This document shows, piece by piece, positions 34,795 through 46,048 of a stretch of 64,000 nt of DNA. The notes under the pieces were generated by a model that was not told where the DNA came from, did no database searches, and worked only from the letters and a program-made list of their open reading frames with translations. Each line of letters opens with the position of its first letter. Position 1 is the stretch's first letter. Source of the stretch: [Empedobacter] haloabium (GTDB lineage Bacteria > Pseudomonadota > Gammaproteobacteria > Burkholderiales > Burkholderiaceae_D); NCBI GenBank assembly GCA_008011715.2, contig CP136508.1:5952001-6016000 (forward strand), given 5' to 3'. The position numbers were made by a program, and so were the translations under genes.

Positions 34795-37614
34795 TCAACC
34801 CGCAGCCGTGTTCGTTACCTGCGCCTGCAGCAGCGCATCGAACTCCTCGACCGGCATCGGCCGGGCGAACAGGTAGCCCTGGCCGAAGTCGCAGCCGGCG
34901 GCGGCCAGCAGGTCGCGCTGGTCGGCCGTTTCAACGCCCTCGGCAATCACGTCCAGGCCCAGCTTGTGCGCCATCACGATGATCGCCTCGGACAGGGCCA
35001 TGTCGCTGGAATCGGGCGCCAGGTTGCGGGTGAAGCTGCGGTCGATCTTCAGGTAGTCGATGTCGAACTTGTTCAGGTAGGACAGCGACGAATAGCCGGT
35101 GCCGAAATCGTCCAGCGCCACCTGGATGCCGGCATCGCGCAGCTGCAGCAGCTTGTCCGTCACCATCGTACTGGCGTCGAGCAGCAGGCCTTCCGTGATT
35201 TCCACGACGATCGCCTGGCCCGGCACGTCCAGCTGGCGCAGCGCACGCAGCCAGACATCGTAGGTGCCGCCCTCGCGCTGGAATTCGACCGGCGACTGGT
35301 TCAGGCTGACCTGAAATTCCGGATGCACATGCTGGCGCCAGCGCCGCACCCAGCGCAGCGACTCGTTGAACACCCACTGGCCGATATCGACGATCAGTCC
35401 GCTCGATTCGGCCAGCGGAATGAATTCCAGCGGGCTGACCAGCCCGCGCTGCGGATGTTCCCAGCGCAGCAGCGCCTCGGCCTTGTGGATGATGCCCGTG
35501 CGCAGTTCGACGATCGGCTGGAAATACAGCTTCAATTGCTCGCCCTTGATGGCGCTGCGCAGGTCGTTCGTCAGGCGCATGCGGTTCAGCGCCGCCACCT
35601 GCAACGCCGGCGTGAAGTAGCTGAAGCGGTTGCGGCCGGCGCCCTTGGCGGCGTACATGGCCTGGTCCGCATGCTTCAGCAGGTCTTCCACGCTGCTGGC
35701 ATCGTCCGGGTACAGCGTGATGCCGATACTGGCCGAGACGAACGCCTGTTCCTCGCCCAAGGTGAACGGCGCCAGCAGGCTGTCGATGATGTTCTGCGCG
35801 ATCGCGTCCACTCGCTCCGCATCCTGCAACGCCGGCAGGATGACGGTGAACTCGTCGCCGCCCAGGCGCGCCACCGTGTCCGATTCGCGCACGCAGGCGG
35901 TGATGCGCCGCGCCGCATCCACCAGCAGCACGTCGCCCTGGTGGTGGCCCAGCGTGTCGTTGACTTCCTTGAAATGGTCGAGGTCGATGAACAGGATCGC
36001 GATGCGCGAGCCGTCGCGCCGGCTCTTGACGATATCGTGATGCAGGCGGTCGAGGAACATGCGCCGGTTCGGCAGCTGCGTCAGCGGGTCGAAGTTGGCC
36101 TGCTGCCAGATCAGCGCTTCCGTTTCCTTCTGGTCCGTGACGTCCTCGATCATGCACAGCTTCAGGCGCGGGCCCGGCTTGTCGGCATCGACCGGTACGA
36201 CGGAGGCCTCGACCCAGACCGTCGAGCCGTCGGCCCGGATCATCCGGAAGGTGCTGCGAAAGCCCGTGATCTCGCGCTCCTGCAGGCGCCGCATCTGCAT
36301 CGCGCAGTCCGGCAGGTCTTCCGGATGGATCAGGTCAGTCCACGCGCATGCGGCCATCTGCTCCGGCGTGCGGCCGGCGATCTCCAGGTAACGGGGATTC
36401 AGGTCGGAAAACGCGCCGGTCACGGTATCGATCAGGGCAATGCCCACCGGCGCCGCCTCGAACATCGTGCGGAAGCGCTCTTCGCCCTTGCGGATGGCTT
36501 CTTCGGCGCGGCTGCGTTCGCGCGCCAGCAGCGCCACGTGCACGGCCGCACCCAGCAACAGCAGCGCGGCCGCGACGCCCAGGATGCGGTACAGCCAGGC
36601 CAGGTTGGGACCGCTATCGGTGTTGTACAGGAAGCCACTGAACGACGCGCCGCGCGGCAGCTGGCCCAGTTCCGTGTACACGTCGGCGATATGCTGCCAG
36701 CGGTCCGGATTCATGTAGCCCACCTCGACCAGCACGGGTTGCACCAGCGGCACCATCTGGCGCGCCTCGTACAGCAGGTGCTGGCGGTCGTGCTTGCGCG
36801 AGTATTTCGCCAGGATGAGGTCGACAATCTCTTCCTGGTGGCTCATCGCGTATTGCCAGCCGCGCATGCTGGCGGCGCGGAACGCTTTCACGCGCGCCGG
36901 GTTGGCGCTGATCTCGTGCTCGTTGGTGAACAGGTTGTCGCCGTAGAAGTCGATACCGGCCGAGCGGGGCGAATAGATGTCGTAGGGGAAGCCGGCGCGG
37001 TCCAGGTAATCGGGCTCGTTGGTCGTGTAGATCGACATCGCGTCGACACGGCCCTTGATCAGGTCGTCCGGATTGTAGCTGTGCTCGACGCGATCGAGCC
37101 GTTCCGGCGCCACGCCTTCCTTGCGCAGGAAGGCGACCAGTTCATCGGCCTGGTTCAGCGTGTCGGCCTGCGGGCCCAGCATGATCTTGCCGCCGATGAT
37201 GCGGCGCAGGTCGGGCACGCTGCCCTGCTGGCGCATGGCCAGCGCATAGGGGGAGTGCTGGAACACGACGGCCAGCACGACGACGGGCTTGCCGGACAGG
37301 CGCGACAGCAGCAACGTGCTGCTGCCCGTGCCGAACTGGGCGCGGCCGGACAGCACCGCCCGTTCCGGCGCGTCGCCGTCGGCGCCTTCCAGGATCGTCA
37401 CGTCCAGCCCGGCATCCCGGTAGTAGCCTTTTTCCAGCGCCGCGTAATAGCCGGCGAACTGGAACTGGTGGGTGTGCTTCAGTTGCAGGACGACCTGGTC
37501 GCGCTGCTGCGCGCCAACCCCCGCGCTCCACAGCACGCAGGCGCCCATGACCAGCAGCTGCCGGCTGCGCCGGCGCCAGCCACCGTCAAGGAACGCGACC
37601 AGGGTGGCAGCCAC
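34795..37614 (-). CDS. THI5/NMT1-type sensor with PAS, GGDEF and EAL domains
   Basis: 939 residues, GTG start. Order: signal peptide (to about 36); periplasmic solute-binding domain of the THI5/NMT1 type (about 40-300: VVLQLKHTHQFQFAGYYAAL, GYYRDAGLDVTI); membrane helix near 345-368; PAS (about 385-495, MFEAAPVGIALIDT); GGDEF (about 505-665, RLGGDEFTV intact, with no RxxD inhibitory site noticed at the usual place); EAL (about 685-925, KAEALLRW, DDFGTGYSSLSYL, DYLKIDRSF). It therefore may both make and break c-di-GMP. THI5/NMT1 domains bind thiamine-pyrimidine precursors or similar heterocycles, so the protein may link a periplasmic nutrient to biofilm control. Confidence 0.92.
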   Translation of the reverse strand: MAATLVAFLDGGWRRRSRQLLVMGACVLWSAGVGAQQRDQVVLQLKHTHQFQFAGYYAALEKGYYRDAGLDVTILEGADGDAPERAVLSGRAQFGTGSSTLLLSRLSGKPVVVLAVVFQHSPYALAMRQQGSVPDLRRIIGGKIMLGPQADTLNQADELVAFLRKEGVAPERLDRVEHSYNPDDLIKGRVDAMSIYTTNEPDYLDRAGFPYDIYSPRSAGIDFYGDNLFTNEHEISANPARVKAFRAASMRGWQYAMSHQEEIVDLILAKYSRKHDRQHLLYEARQMVPLVQPVLVEVGYMNPDRWQHIADVYTELGQLPRGASFSGFLYNTDSGPNLAWLYRILGVAAALLLLGAAVHVALLARERSRAEEAIRKGEERFRTMFEAAPVGIALIDTVTGAFSDLNPRYLEIAGRTPEQMAACAWTDLIHPEDLPDCAMQMRRLQEREITGFRSTFRMIRADGSTVWVEASVVPVDADKPGPRLKLCMIEDVTDQKETEALIWQQANFDPLTQLPNRRMFLDRLHHDIVKSRRDGSRIAILFIDLDHFKEVNDTLGHHQGDVLLVDAARRITACVRESDTVARLGGDEFTVILPALQDAERVDAIAQNIIDSLLAPFTLGEEQAFVSASIGITLYPDDASSVEDLLKHADQAMYAAKGAGRNRFSYFTPALQVAALNRMRLTNDLRSAIKGEQLKLYFQPIVELRTGIIHKAEALLRWEHPQRGLVSPLEFIPLAESSGLIVDIGQWVFNESLRWVRRWRQHVHPEFQVSLNQSPVEFQREGGTYDVWLRALRQLDVPGQAIVVEITEGLLLDASTMVTDKLLQLRDAGIQVALDDFGTGYSSLSYLNKFDIDYLKIDRSFTRNLAPDSSDMALSEAIIVMAHKLGLDVIAEGVETADQRDLLAAAGCDFGQGYLFARPMPVEEFDALLQAQVTNTAAG

Positions 37615-37744
37615 GGCTAGGAATGAGCAGGGTTGACGGATCGGGGCATTCCCCGATTGTACTGCCTTCCACGGCTGGGCTGCGCCGGGTGTGGCTTCCC
37701 AGCATCAGGCGTGCCGGGATTGCAGCATTTGCCAGGTGGCGGCC

Positions 37745-40021
<2,277 letters not shown>

Positions 40022-40321
40022 GGGCAGGAAAGGCGCGGCGGCAGCGCGGGCAGACCGCTTGGGGACGGTCGCGAAGAGGTTTTACTGGGGAGTTCATCGA
40101 CAGGATTGTACCAAAATCGGGCCGGTTCCGCGCGGCCCTGCCCGGATTTTCCCAGGAAAATCTTTTAATTTTCAATAACTTGTGTCGAGGCTGGCAACTA
40201 TCGACGGCTTGGGGAATTTCCCGCTGCCCAGATTGCATTGTGCGCCGCAAGGGCTATAACGATAGGTGCATGCCAGGCTGCCATGCCTGCACCACCGGAC
40301 ATCACCACCAGGGAGGCCATT

Positions 40322-40834
40322 ATGCGACGTCGTCTTTACTATCTGCTGCCCGATATTCCTGCCGCCCGCGCCATGCTCGACGAGCTGCTGCTGGCCCGTA
40401 TCGAGGAACGGCGCATCCACTTCATGGCGCGCGAGGGCGCGCTGCCGGACGACCTGCCGGGCTGCGGCTTCGCGCTGAAGACGGATTTCGTGCACGGTGC
40501 CCAGCTCGGCATCGTGATGGGCGCGATCGTCGGCTTCCTGGTCGGCTTCGCGCTGGCGCTGACGGAGCCTTACGGGCTGGAAGTGCCGACCGGGACCATG
40601 CTGCTGATGGCCCTGGGCGGCGCCCTCTTCGGCGCCTGGGCCTCCGGCATGAACGGCTGTGCGATTCCCAACAAGAAGCTGGAGCAATACACCGACCGGG
40701 TACAGCAGGGCCAGGTGCTGATGATGGTCGACGTGCCGGTGCGGCGCGTGCGCGAGATCGAGGACATGATCGCCCAGCGTCACCCGAACTTCAGCTTTGC
40801 CGGCGAGGAGCCGCCTTTGCTGGCGTTTCCTTGA
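40322..40834 (+). CDS. DUF1269-like membrane protein
   Basis: 170 residues from ATG 40322 (GGGAGG upstream). A soluble N-terminal segment (RRRLYYLLPDIPAARAMLDEL), two membrane helices in Gly-rich stretches (IVMGAIVGFLVGFALAL and LLMALGGALFGAWASGM), and a C-terminal soluble segment ending HPNFSFAGEEPP. This layout, with Gly-zipper helices between two ferredoxin-like halves, resembles DUF1269 general-stress proteins. Function unknown. Confidence 0.75.
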   Translation: MRRRLYYLLPDIPAARAMLDELLLARIEERRIHFMAREGALPDDLPGCGFALKTDFVHGAQLGIVMGAIVGFLVGFALALTEPYGLEVPTGTMLLMALGGALFGAWASGMNGCAIPNKKLEQYTDRVQQGQVLMMVDVPVRRVREIEDMIAQRHPNFSFAGEEPPLLAFP

Positions 40835-40855
40835 GGCCTGTTTCAGGAAACCCAA

Positions 40856-40909
40856 GGGGACAGGCACCTGTTTCGGGGCCTCCCGGCCCTGAAACAGGTG
40901 CCTGTCCCC
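40856..40909. repeat. 54-nt nearly perfect palindrome with GGGGACAGGCACCTG arms
   Basis: GGGGACAGGCACCTGTTTC (40856-40874) is the exact reverse complement of GAAACAGGTGCCTGTCCCC (40891-40909); the centre adds further GGGCC/GGCCC pairing. It lies between convergent genes, so a bidirectional terminator or a dispersed palindromic repeat is likely. Confidence 0.8.
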
Positions 40910-40917
40910 GGCGTCCA

Positions 40918-41202
40918 TCAGATGCCCATATTCCCCAGGATACGGGTCAATTCGCGCAGGGTTGGCTCCAGCGCGGGATGCTTGGCGGCGAATTTGGCCG
41001 AGATTTCCTGCGTGCGCTCGGCCAGACCGTACGTCGTCGTGCCGTTCTCGTCCACGCTGCCGTCCGCCGCCCGCTGTTCCAGCAGCTGGTGAATGTCGCC
41101 ATCGAGCTGGCGCAACAGATCCTGCAGCTCCTCATCGACCGGGCCGGCGTGCGACAGCGCGCCATGCAGGTTGCGCAGCGATTCTTTCAGGTTATTGTCC
41201 AT
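40918..41202 (-). CDS. DUF4404 family protein
   Basis: 94 residues, soluble, acidic and helical (MDNNLKESLRNLHGALS, LQDLLRQLDGDIHQLLEQ, PTLRELTRILGNMGI). This matches the DUF4404 family of small helical proteins, whose role is unknown. Single gene. Confidence 0.8.
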   Translation of the reverse strand: MDNNLKESLRNLHGALSHAGPVDEELQDLLRQLDGDIHQLLEQRAADGSVDENGTTTYGLAERTQEISAKFAAKHPALEPTLRELTRILGNMGI

Positions 41203-41279
41203 AGGTGGTCCCCCTGTAGTGTAGCCATATGGACTTATACACCGAATCGCGCCCGGCCGGCCACCCAGCTCGGGGACTC

Positions 41280-41954
41280 TCAGCGCCTAGCCGCCTGGCG
41301 CCGGCGCCGTTGTACTTGTGCAAGCACGCCGGCCCCGGCCGCCAGCATCGCCCAGCTGGACGGTTCAGGCACGTTCGACACGGGTTGCAGCCCGTCGTTA
41401 TTGCTGAACGTAACGAAGGGGCCATCTCCTATGCTGAACTGGGTCGTGAAAAAGCCGTCGCAGCAGCTTTCCAGGCCGTACAGATGAAGCGTGTGCAGCC
41501 CCTCGGTCAGCACGGCACTGCCCCTCAAGACACCTGGGCCGCTCCAGGAGCCGTTCCACCACATATCACCCAGGCTGCTGTGAATCACGGTATCGTCCAG
41601 CATCATCATGCCGCCATCGCCAAAGTCGACACCGGCACGGAAGGACCACTGTCCTGCCAAGGCCGCCGTCACCTCGAACTCCACGGTGAAGTGATACGCC
41701 ACATCGTTCTCGCTGCCGAACCGTTGATGGTTGCTGACGTTGTCGAACGCCGGCAGCTCCGCACTGCCATACCCCGGCTGCCCGCCGCCAAGCGCTGCCT
41801 CGACGGCGTTGCGGTAGCCCTGCGCGTCCTCCTGGGGGCCCGCTACCGAATAGCCAGTGGACATCGTGGTCCGGCTGGCTTCGGCGTGTCCCGCCAGGGC
41901 CAGCGTGCACACCGCAACGAGCCGCGCCAGCTTTACTTTGCGTGGAGTCATCAT
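41280..41954 (-). CDS. PEP-CTERM protein of the CCXG type
   Basis: 224 residues. Signal peptide (VKLARLVAVCTLALAGHAEA). The mature part is a beta-sandwich-like domain with the adjacent-cysteine motif ESCCDGFFTTQF (Cys-Cys-x-Gly) and aromatic DMWWNGSWSG. The sorting tag NVPEPSSWAMLAAGAGVLAQ is followed by RRRR. Exported and processed by an exosortase encoded elsewhere. Likely an extracellular matrix or surface protein. Confidence 0.9.
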   Translation of the reverse strand: MMTPRKVKLARLVAVCTLALAGHAEASRTTMSTGYSVAGPQEDAQGYRNAVEAALGGGQPGYGSAELPAFDNVSNHQRFGSENDVAYHFTVEFEVTAALAGQWSFRAGVDFGDGGMMMLDDTVIHSSLGDMWWNGSWSGPGVLRGSAVLTEGLHTLHLYGLESCCDGFFTTQFSIGDGPFVTFSNNDGLQPVSNVPEPSSWAMLAAGAGVLAQVQRRRRQAARR

Positions 41955-42244
41955 GAGCTTTCGATCAGGTTAATGGATATTCAACTTATCACCAGTCATG
42001 CGGCAGCTCAAGCAATGGCGCGGTAGACGGGCGTATGCGTGTCATCCGGACGACAACCCGTTATGCAGGGACGCCGACAGCGGATATCACGCAGGGCTAT
42101 ATCTTTCCATGTAGAAATATCAACATCGGCCGGAATCATCACCGTGGCGTATCGCTGACATCGAAACTCATAATTGGATTTATATCTGCCGGGCGCCTAC
42201 GATGTAGTCATCGAAGCAGCCAACGAACAAAGAGAGGAAATGCC

Positions 42245-42385
42245 ATGAACACGACGACCTATACCACCCCGACCCGCCCCGCCACCGCGCCGCGCTCCTG
42301 GATCAAGGTGCTCGCCGCCGACCTGCGCGACGCCCTGGAACGCCTGGGCAAGCCTTTCGTCAACGGCCAGTACCCGTTCTATTGA
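42245..42385 (+). CDS. 46-residue microprotein
   Basis: ATG 42245 preceded by GAGAGGAAA. Thr/Pro-rich start, then an amphipathic helix (SWIKVLAADLRDALERLG) and an aromatic end (NGQYPFY). No membrane segment. It overlaps the 3' end of the merR-like gene on the other strand by 26 nt. The good ribosome site and a non-random composition support translation; function unknown. Confidence 0.55.
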   Translation: MNTTTYTTPTRPATAPRSWIKVLAADLRDALERLGKPFVNGQYPFY

Positions 42386-42815
42386 TACGGCGCCGCCGCA
42401 GCGGCGGCACCGTTTCCCCCAGCGCGCCCTGCGCCGCCGCGTGCAGGATGCGCCGGAACCTCGGGCACTCCAGGTGACTGGGAGCGCGACACTGGGCCGC
42501 GTGGCGCAGGCCATCGCGCAGCGCACCGAGCTGCCGGATCGTGCGGTCCAGGTCATCCGCCTTGGCCAGCAACAGCTGCCGGTCGATCGCCAGTGCTCCG
42601 TCCGGCGTGAACATGCCGCCGATCTCGTCCAGCGCCAGGCCGGACGCCCGCCCCAGCGCGATCAGCGCCAGCCGCTCCAGCACGCTTTCGGCGAACTGCC
42701 GGCGCAGCCCTTGCCGCCCGACCGGCGCGATCAGTCCCTTCTCTTCGTAAAAGCGCAGCGTCGATGCCGGCACGCCCGACCGTCGCACCACCTCGGCTAT
42801 ATCCAATACTGTCAT
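42360..42815 (-). CDS. MerR-family regulator, SoxR-like in its DNA-binding half
   Basis: 151 residues from ATG 42815. Winged helix-turn-helix: IAEVVRRSGVPASTLRFYEE, GLRRQFAESVLERLALIALG. A dimerisation helix follows (LLLAKADDLDRTIRQL). Only two Cys (QCRAPSHLEC) are present, so the four-Cys 2Fe-2S site of true SoxR is missing. A soxbox-like palindrome lies immediately upstream, shared with the divergent methyltransferase, which is the likely target. Confidence 0.9.
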   Translation of the reverse strand: MTVLDIAEVVRRSGVPASTLRFYEEKGLIAPVGRQGLRRQFAESVLERLALIALGRASGLALDEIGGMFTPDGALAIDRQLLLAKADDLDRTIRQLGALRDGLRHAAQCRAPSHLECPRFRRILHAAAQGALGETVPPLRRRRINRTGTGR

Positions 42816-42820
42816 GCTTG

Positions 42821-42840
42821 ACCTCAAGTCGACTTGAAGT
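42821..42840. promoter_or_regulatory. Soxbox-like MerR operator
   Basis: ACCTCAAGTC-GACTTGAAGT is a 20-bp dyad with one mismatched pair; it nearly equals the E. coli soxbox CCTCAAGTTAACTTGAGG. It lies 5 nt from the merR-like start and 39 nt from the methyltransferase start. Confidence 0.75.
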
Positions 42841-42879
42841 GGCACGATACCATCTGCGCACATCCACGGGAGAATGCAG

Positions 42880-43716
42880 ATGACCGACACCAATCCTCAA
42901 GCGGCGTTCTGGAACAGCGACGCCGGCCATGCCTGGGTCGACAACCAGGCCATGCTCGATCACATGTTCCAGCCGTTCGAAGCCCTGCTGGCGGACGCGG
43001 TGCGGCGGGGCGAACATGTCCTCGACGTGGGCTGCGGCACCGGGGCCACGACCCTTGCCGCCGCGCGCCGGGCCGGCGCCGCAAGCCACGCCACCGGCAT
43101 CGACATCTCGGCGCCGATGATCGCCACCGCCCGCATCCGTGCCGCGCAAGCAGGCCTGGCGGCCAGCTTCGTCTGCGCCGACGCCCAGCACTACCCTTTC
43201 GAAGCCGCGGGGTTCGACGCGATCGTGTCGCGCTTCGGCGTGATGTTCTTTGCCGATCCGGTTGCCGCCTTCGCCAACCTGCGCCGGGCCACGCGTGCCG
43301 CCGGGCGCCTGCACCTGTACGCCTGGCGCGGCGCGGACGAGAACCCGTTCATGACGGCCGCCGAACGTGCCGCGGCGCCGCTGGTCACGCTGCCGCCAAG
43401 GCTGCCCGGCCAGCCGGGCCAGTTCGCATTTGCCGACGCGGCCTTTGTCCGGGCCACCCTGCAGGCTGCGGGCTGGCACGACATCGGCATCGACGCGGTG
43501 GACGTGCCCTGCGCCTTCCCGGCGGCAGGGCTGGACGCCTACGTAGGCCGCATGGGGCCCCTGGGCCGGGTGTTGCCGACGCTGGATGCAGCGCGCCGGC
43601 AGGCTGTCCTGGCCGGGGTGCGCCGCGCGTTCGATCCGTTCGTGCAAGGCGAAACGGTGCGTTACACGGCGGCCTGCTGGCGCATCACCGCGCGCGCCCA
43701 TGTCATCAGAGGGTAA
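42880..43716 (+). CDS. Class I SAM-dependent methyltransferase
   Basis: 278 residues from ATG 42880, 7 nt after GGGAG; an ATG 6 nt upstream is too close to that site. The SAM-binding motif I is HVLDVGCGTGATTLAAARR, with TGIDISAPMI and the later DAIVSRFGVMFFADP as motifs II and post-II. The substrate cannot be inferred. It is divergent from the MerR regulator and likely controlled by it. The downstream phosphatase has its own start 50 nt away. Confidence 0.92.
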   Translation: MTDTNPQAAFWNSDAGHAWVDNQAMLDHMFQPFEALLADAVRRGEHVLDVGCGTGATTLAAARRAGAASHATGIDISAPMIATARIRAAQAGLAASFVCADAQHYPFEAAGFDAIVSRFGVMFFADPVAAFANLRRATRAAGRLHLYAWRGADENPFMTAAERAAAPLVTLPPRLPGQPGQFAFADAAFVRATLQAAGWHDIGIDAVDVPCAFPAAGLDAYVGRMGPLGRVLPTLDAARRQAVLAGVRRAFDPFVQGETVRYTAACWRITARAHVIRG

Positions 43717-43766
43717 CAGGCGGCGATTACCATGCGGCGTCTTTCACTCCTGTCAACGACCCCGCA

Positions 43767-45455
43767 ATGACCCAATCGAATTCACGTCGCAAGTTCATCC
43801 GTAATTTCTCGCTCGGTACCGTGGCGGTGTCCACGCTGCCGCTGGCCGCCTGTGGCAGCGACAGCGGCCCGAACACCAACGTCCAGGTCAGCTACGCGCA
43901 TGGCGTGGCCAGCGGCGACCCGCTGGCCGACCGCGTCATCCTGTGGACGCGCGTCACCAGCAGCAGCTCGGACGACGTCGAAGTGGGCTGGAGCGTCGCC
44001 GAGGACAGTGCGTTCACGAAGGTGGTCAGCTCGGGCGTCGTCACGACCGGTGCCGCCAAGGACTACACGGTGAAGGTCGATGCCACGGGCCTGGCACCGA
44101 ACCGCAGTTATTACTACCGCTTCCGCGCGCACGAGGTGGATTCGCCGGTGGGCCGCACCAAGACGCTGCCGACCGGCAGCGTGACGCAGGCGCGCTTCGC
44201 GGTCTTCAGCTGCTCGAACTACCCGGCCGGCTACTTCAACGTCTACGCCGAAGCGGCCAAGCTGGACGACGTGGACGTGGCCCTGCACCTGGGCGACTAC
44301 ATCTACGAATACGCCGCTTCGGGCTACGCCTCGGCCGACGCGGCCGCCATGGGCCGCACCTCGCAGCCGGCCAACGAGATCATCACGCTGTCCGACTACC
44401 GCCGCCGTTACCAGCAGTATCGCAGCGACGCCGACCTGCAGGCCGTGCATGCGCGCCTGCCGTTCATCACCGTGTGGGACGACCACGAGCTGACCAACGA
44501 CACCTGGCGCGAAGGCGCGGAGAACCACGACCCGGCCACCGAAGGCCTGTTCCTGGCCCGCAAGCAGATGGCGATCCAGGCCTACCACGAGTGGATGCCG
44601 ACCCGCGTGGCCGATGCGTCGAAGCCGGACCGCATCTATCGCTCGTTCGACTTCGGCAACCTGCTGTCGCTGCACATGCTGGACACGCGCGTGATCGGCC
44701 GCGACAAGCAGCTGGCCTACGCCGGCTACGTCAACGCGGACAAATCGTTCAACACGGCCGGCTTCACCACCGACGTGGCCAATCCGCAGCGCCAGCTGAT
44801 GGGGGCGGAGCAGGTGACGTGGCTGCAGGGCCAGATGAGCAAGTCGACGGCGACCTGGCAGATGCTGGGCCAGCAGGTGCTGATGGCGCGCATGAACCTG
44901 CCGGCGCCGATGGTGCTGGCCGGCGCCTACACGACCTACCTGGCGCTGGCGGTCAAGGCGCGCAACAACCCGGGCTCGCTGACGGCGGCCGAACAGGCGC
45001 AATTGAACGGCCCGACGGTGCCGTACAACCTGGACGCGTGGGACGGCTACCAGGCCGCGCGCGAGACGGTGCTGAACATGGCGAAGGCGATGAACAAGAA
45101 CCTGGTGGTGCTGGCCGGCGACACGCACAACGCGTGGGCCAGCGACCTGACGGACCTGAACGGCAACGCGGTCGGGGTGGAATTCGGCGTGCCGTCGGTG
45201 TCGTCGCCGGGCTTCGAGAGCTACTTCCCAACGGTCGATCCGACCCTGGTGGCGGCCGGCATGGAACAGCTGATCGGGCCTTTGGTGTACGCGGAGACCG
45301 CGTCGCGCGGCTTTACCGTGGTGACGGTCACGCCGACCGAGACGCGGGCCGAGTACCGCTATGTCAGCACGATCAAGTCGAAGACCTATACGGCGACGAC
45401 GGGCAAGGTGCTGCGGACATTGCCTGGGGCGGCGCATCGCAAGCTGATCGCTTGA
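43767..45455 (+). CDS. phoD: Alkaline phosphatase D (PhoD), Tat-exported
   Basis: 562 residues. The twin-arginine signal SRRKFIRNFSLG is followed by a short hydrophobic segment and a Cys (LPLAACGSDSG), so it may also be a lipoprotein. The N-terminal Fn3/Ig-like PhoD_N domain (about 38-135: VSYAHGVASGDPLADRVILWT) and the phosphatase core follow with metal ligands in FAVFSCSNYP, ALHLGDYIYEY, TVWDDHELTND and LAGDTHNAW. PhoD is an Fe/Ca-dependent phosphodi/monoesterase that frees phosphate outside the cytoplasm. No Pho box was recognised. Confidence 0.94.
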   Translation: MTQSNSRRKFIRNFSLGTVAVSTLPLAACGSDSGPNTNVQVSYAHGVASGDPLADRVILWTRVTSSSSDDVEVGWSVAEDSAFTKVVSSGVVTTGAAKDYTVKVDATGLAPNRSYYYRFRAHEVDSPVGRTKTLPTGSVTQARFAVFSCSNYPAGYFNVYAEAAKLDDVDVALHLGDYIYEYAASGYASADAAAMGRTSQPANEIITLSDYRRRYQQYRSDADLQAVHARLPFITVWDDHELTNDTWREGAENHDPATEGLFLARKQMAIQAYHEWMPTRVADASKPDRIYRSFDFGNLLSLHMLDTRVIGRDKQLAYAGYVNADKSFNTAGFTTDVANPQRQLMGAEQVTWLQGQMSKSTATWQMLGQQVLMARMNLPAPMVLAGAYTTYLALAVKARNNPGSLTAAEQAQLNGPTVPYNLDAWDGYQAARETVLNMAKAMNKNLVVLAGDTHNAWASDLTDLNGNAVGVEFGVPSVSSPGFESYFPTVDPTLVAAGMEQLIGPLVYAETASRGFTVVTVTPTETRAEYRYVSTIKSKTYTATTGKVLRTLPGAAHRKLIA

Positions 45456-45579
45456 TACCGGCTGGCGAAACGCAAGCCGCCCGGCGACGGGCGGCTGCGC
45501 CTTCGCGACGTTGGCCAAGTTGATTTTTCGCCTGGCATAGCCCACACTGGCAGACTTGCAATCGGAAGGGGCTGGCATC

Positions 45580-46047
45580 ATGAACTGGAAAATCTGGGGG
45601 CCATTGAGCTTCACGATCATTCTGTTTACCGTCGCCTCCGCGATCAAGCTGTTCACATTCAACGAATCGACGTTTTATGTAGCGCTGGCGCCTGAACTAT
45701 CGCTATGGGCGACCGGGGTGTTCTTCTCGTTTGCGGTCTCCGAGCAGGTCCTGTTCGGCGTCCGGACCGAGTGCGATACCCGACAGCGGCCCGGCTCCCA
45801 GACCATCGAAGTGACGTTCCGAGTCGCTATGCCGGGTCAGCCTCTGTTCAGCCCACGGTTCATGTATCTGTTTATTTTTTGCATGGCGCTGTGGATCCTG
45901 AATATCCTGTTGTCAGGAAAGGCCGATGCGCTGATCAAGGCAGAAGGCGGCATCGGTGTCGGCGCCGGCAGCCTGGTCCTGTTGTCGACGGCGCTTGCTG
46001 CTTTCTCTGTCGGCTTAGCACTGCGCTCGATGCGCGAGGTGGGCTGA
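45580..46047 (+). CDS. Four-helix membrane protein paired with the Mrr-like nuclease
   Basis: 155 residues from ATG 45580, preceded by AAGGGG. Hydrophobic segments near 5-25, 33-56, 95-113 and 122-148 with a soluble loop (about 58-92: VRTECDTRQRPGSQTIEVTF) between helices 2 and 3. No family recognised. Its stop is 1 nt before the start of the nuclease gene, and the ribosome site of that gene (GAGGTGGG) lies inside this ORF, so the two are almost certainly translated together. Confidence 0.8.
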   Translation: MNWKIWGPLSFTIILFTVASAIKLFTFNESTFYVALAPELSLWATGVFFSFAVSEQVLFGVRTECDTRQRPGSQTIEVTFRVAMPGQPLFSPRFMYLFIFCMALWILNILLSGKADALIKAEGGIGVGAGSLVLLSTALAAFSVGLALRSMREVG

Positions 46048-46048
46048 C

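Noticed and set aside
34537..37620. Plus-strand frame of over 1000 codons opposite the GGDEF-EAL gene
   Set aside because: The minus-strand protein has intact ordered domains; this frame has none.
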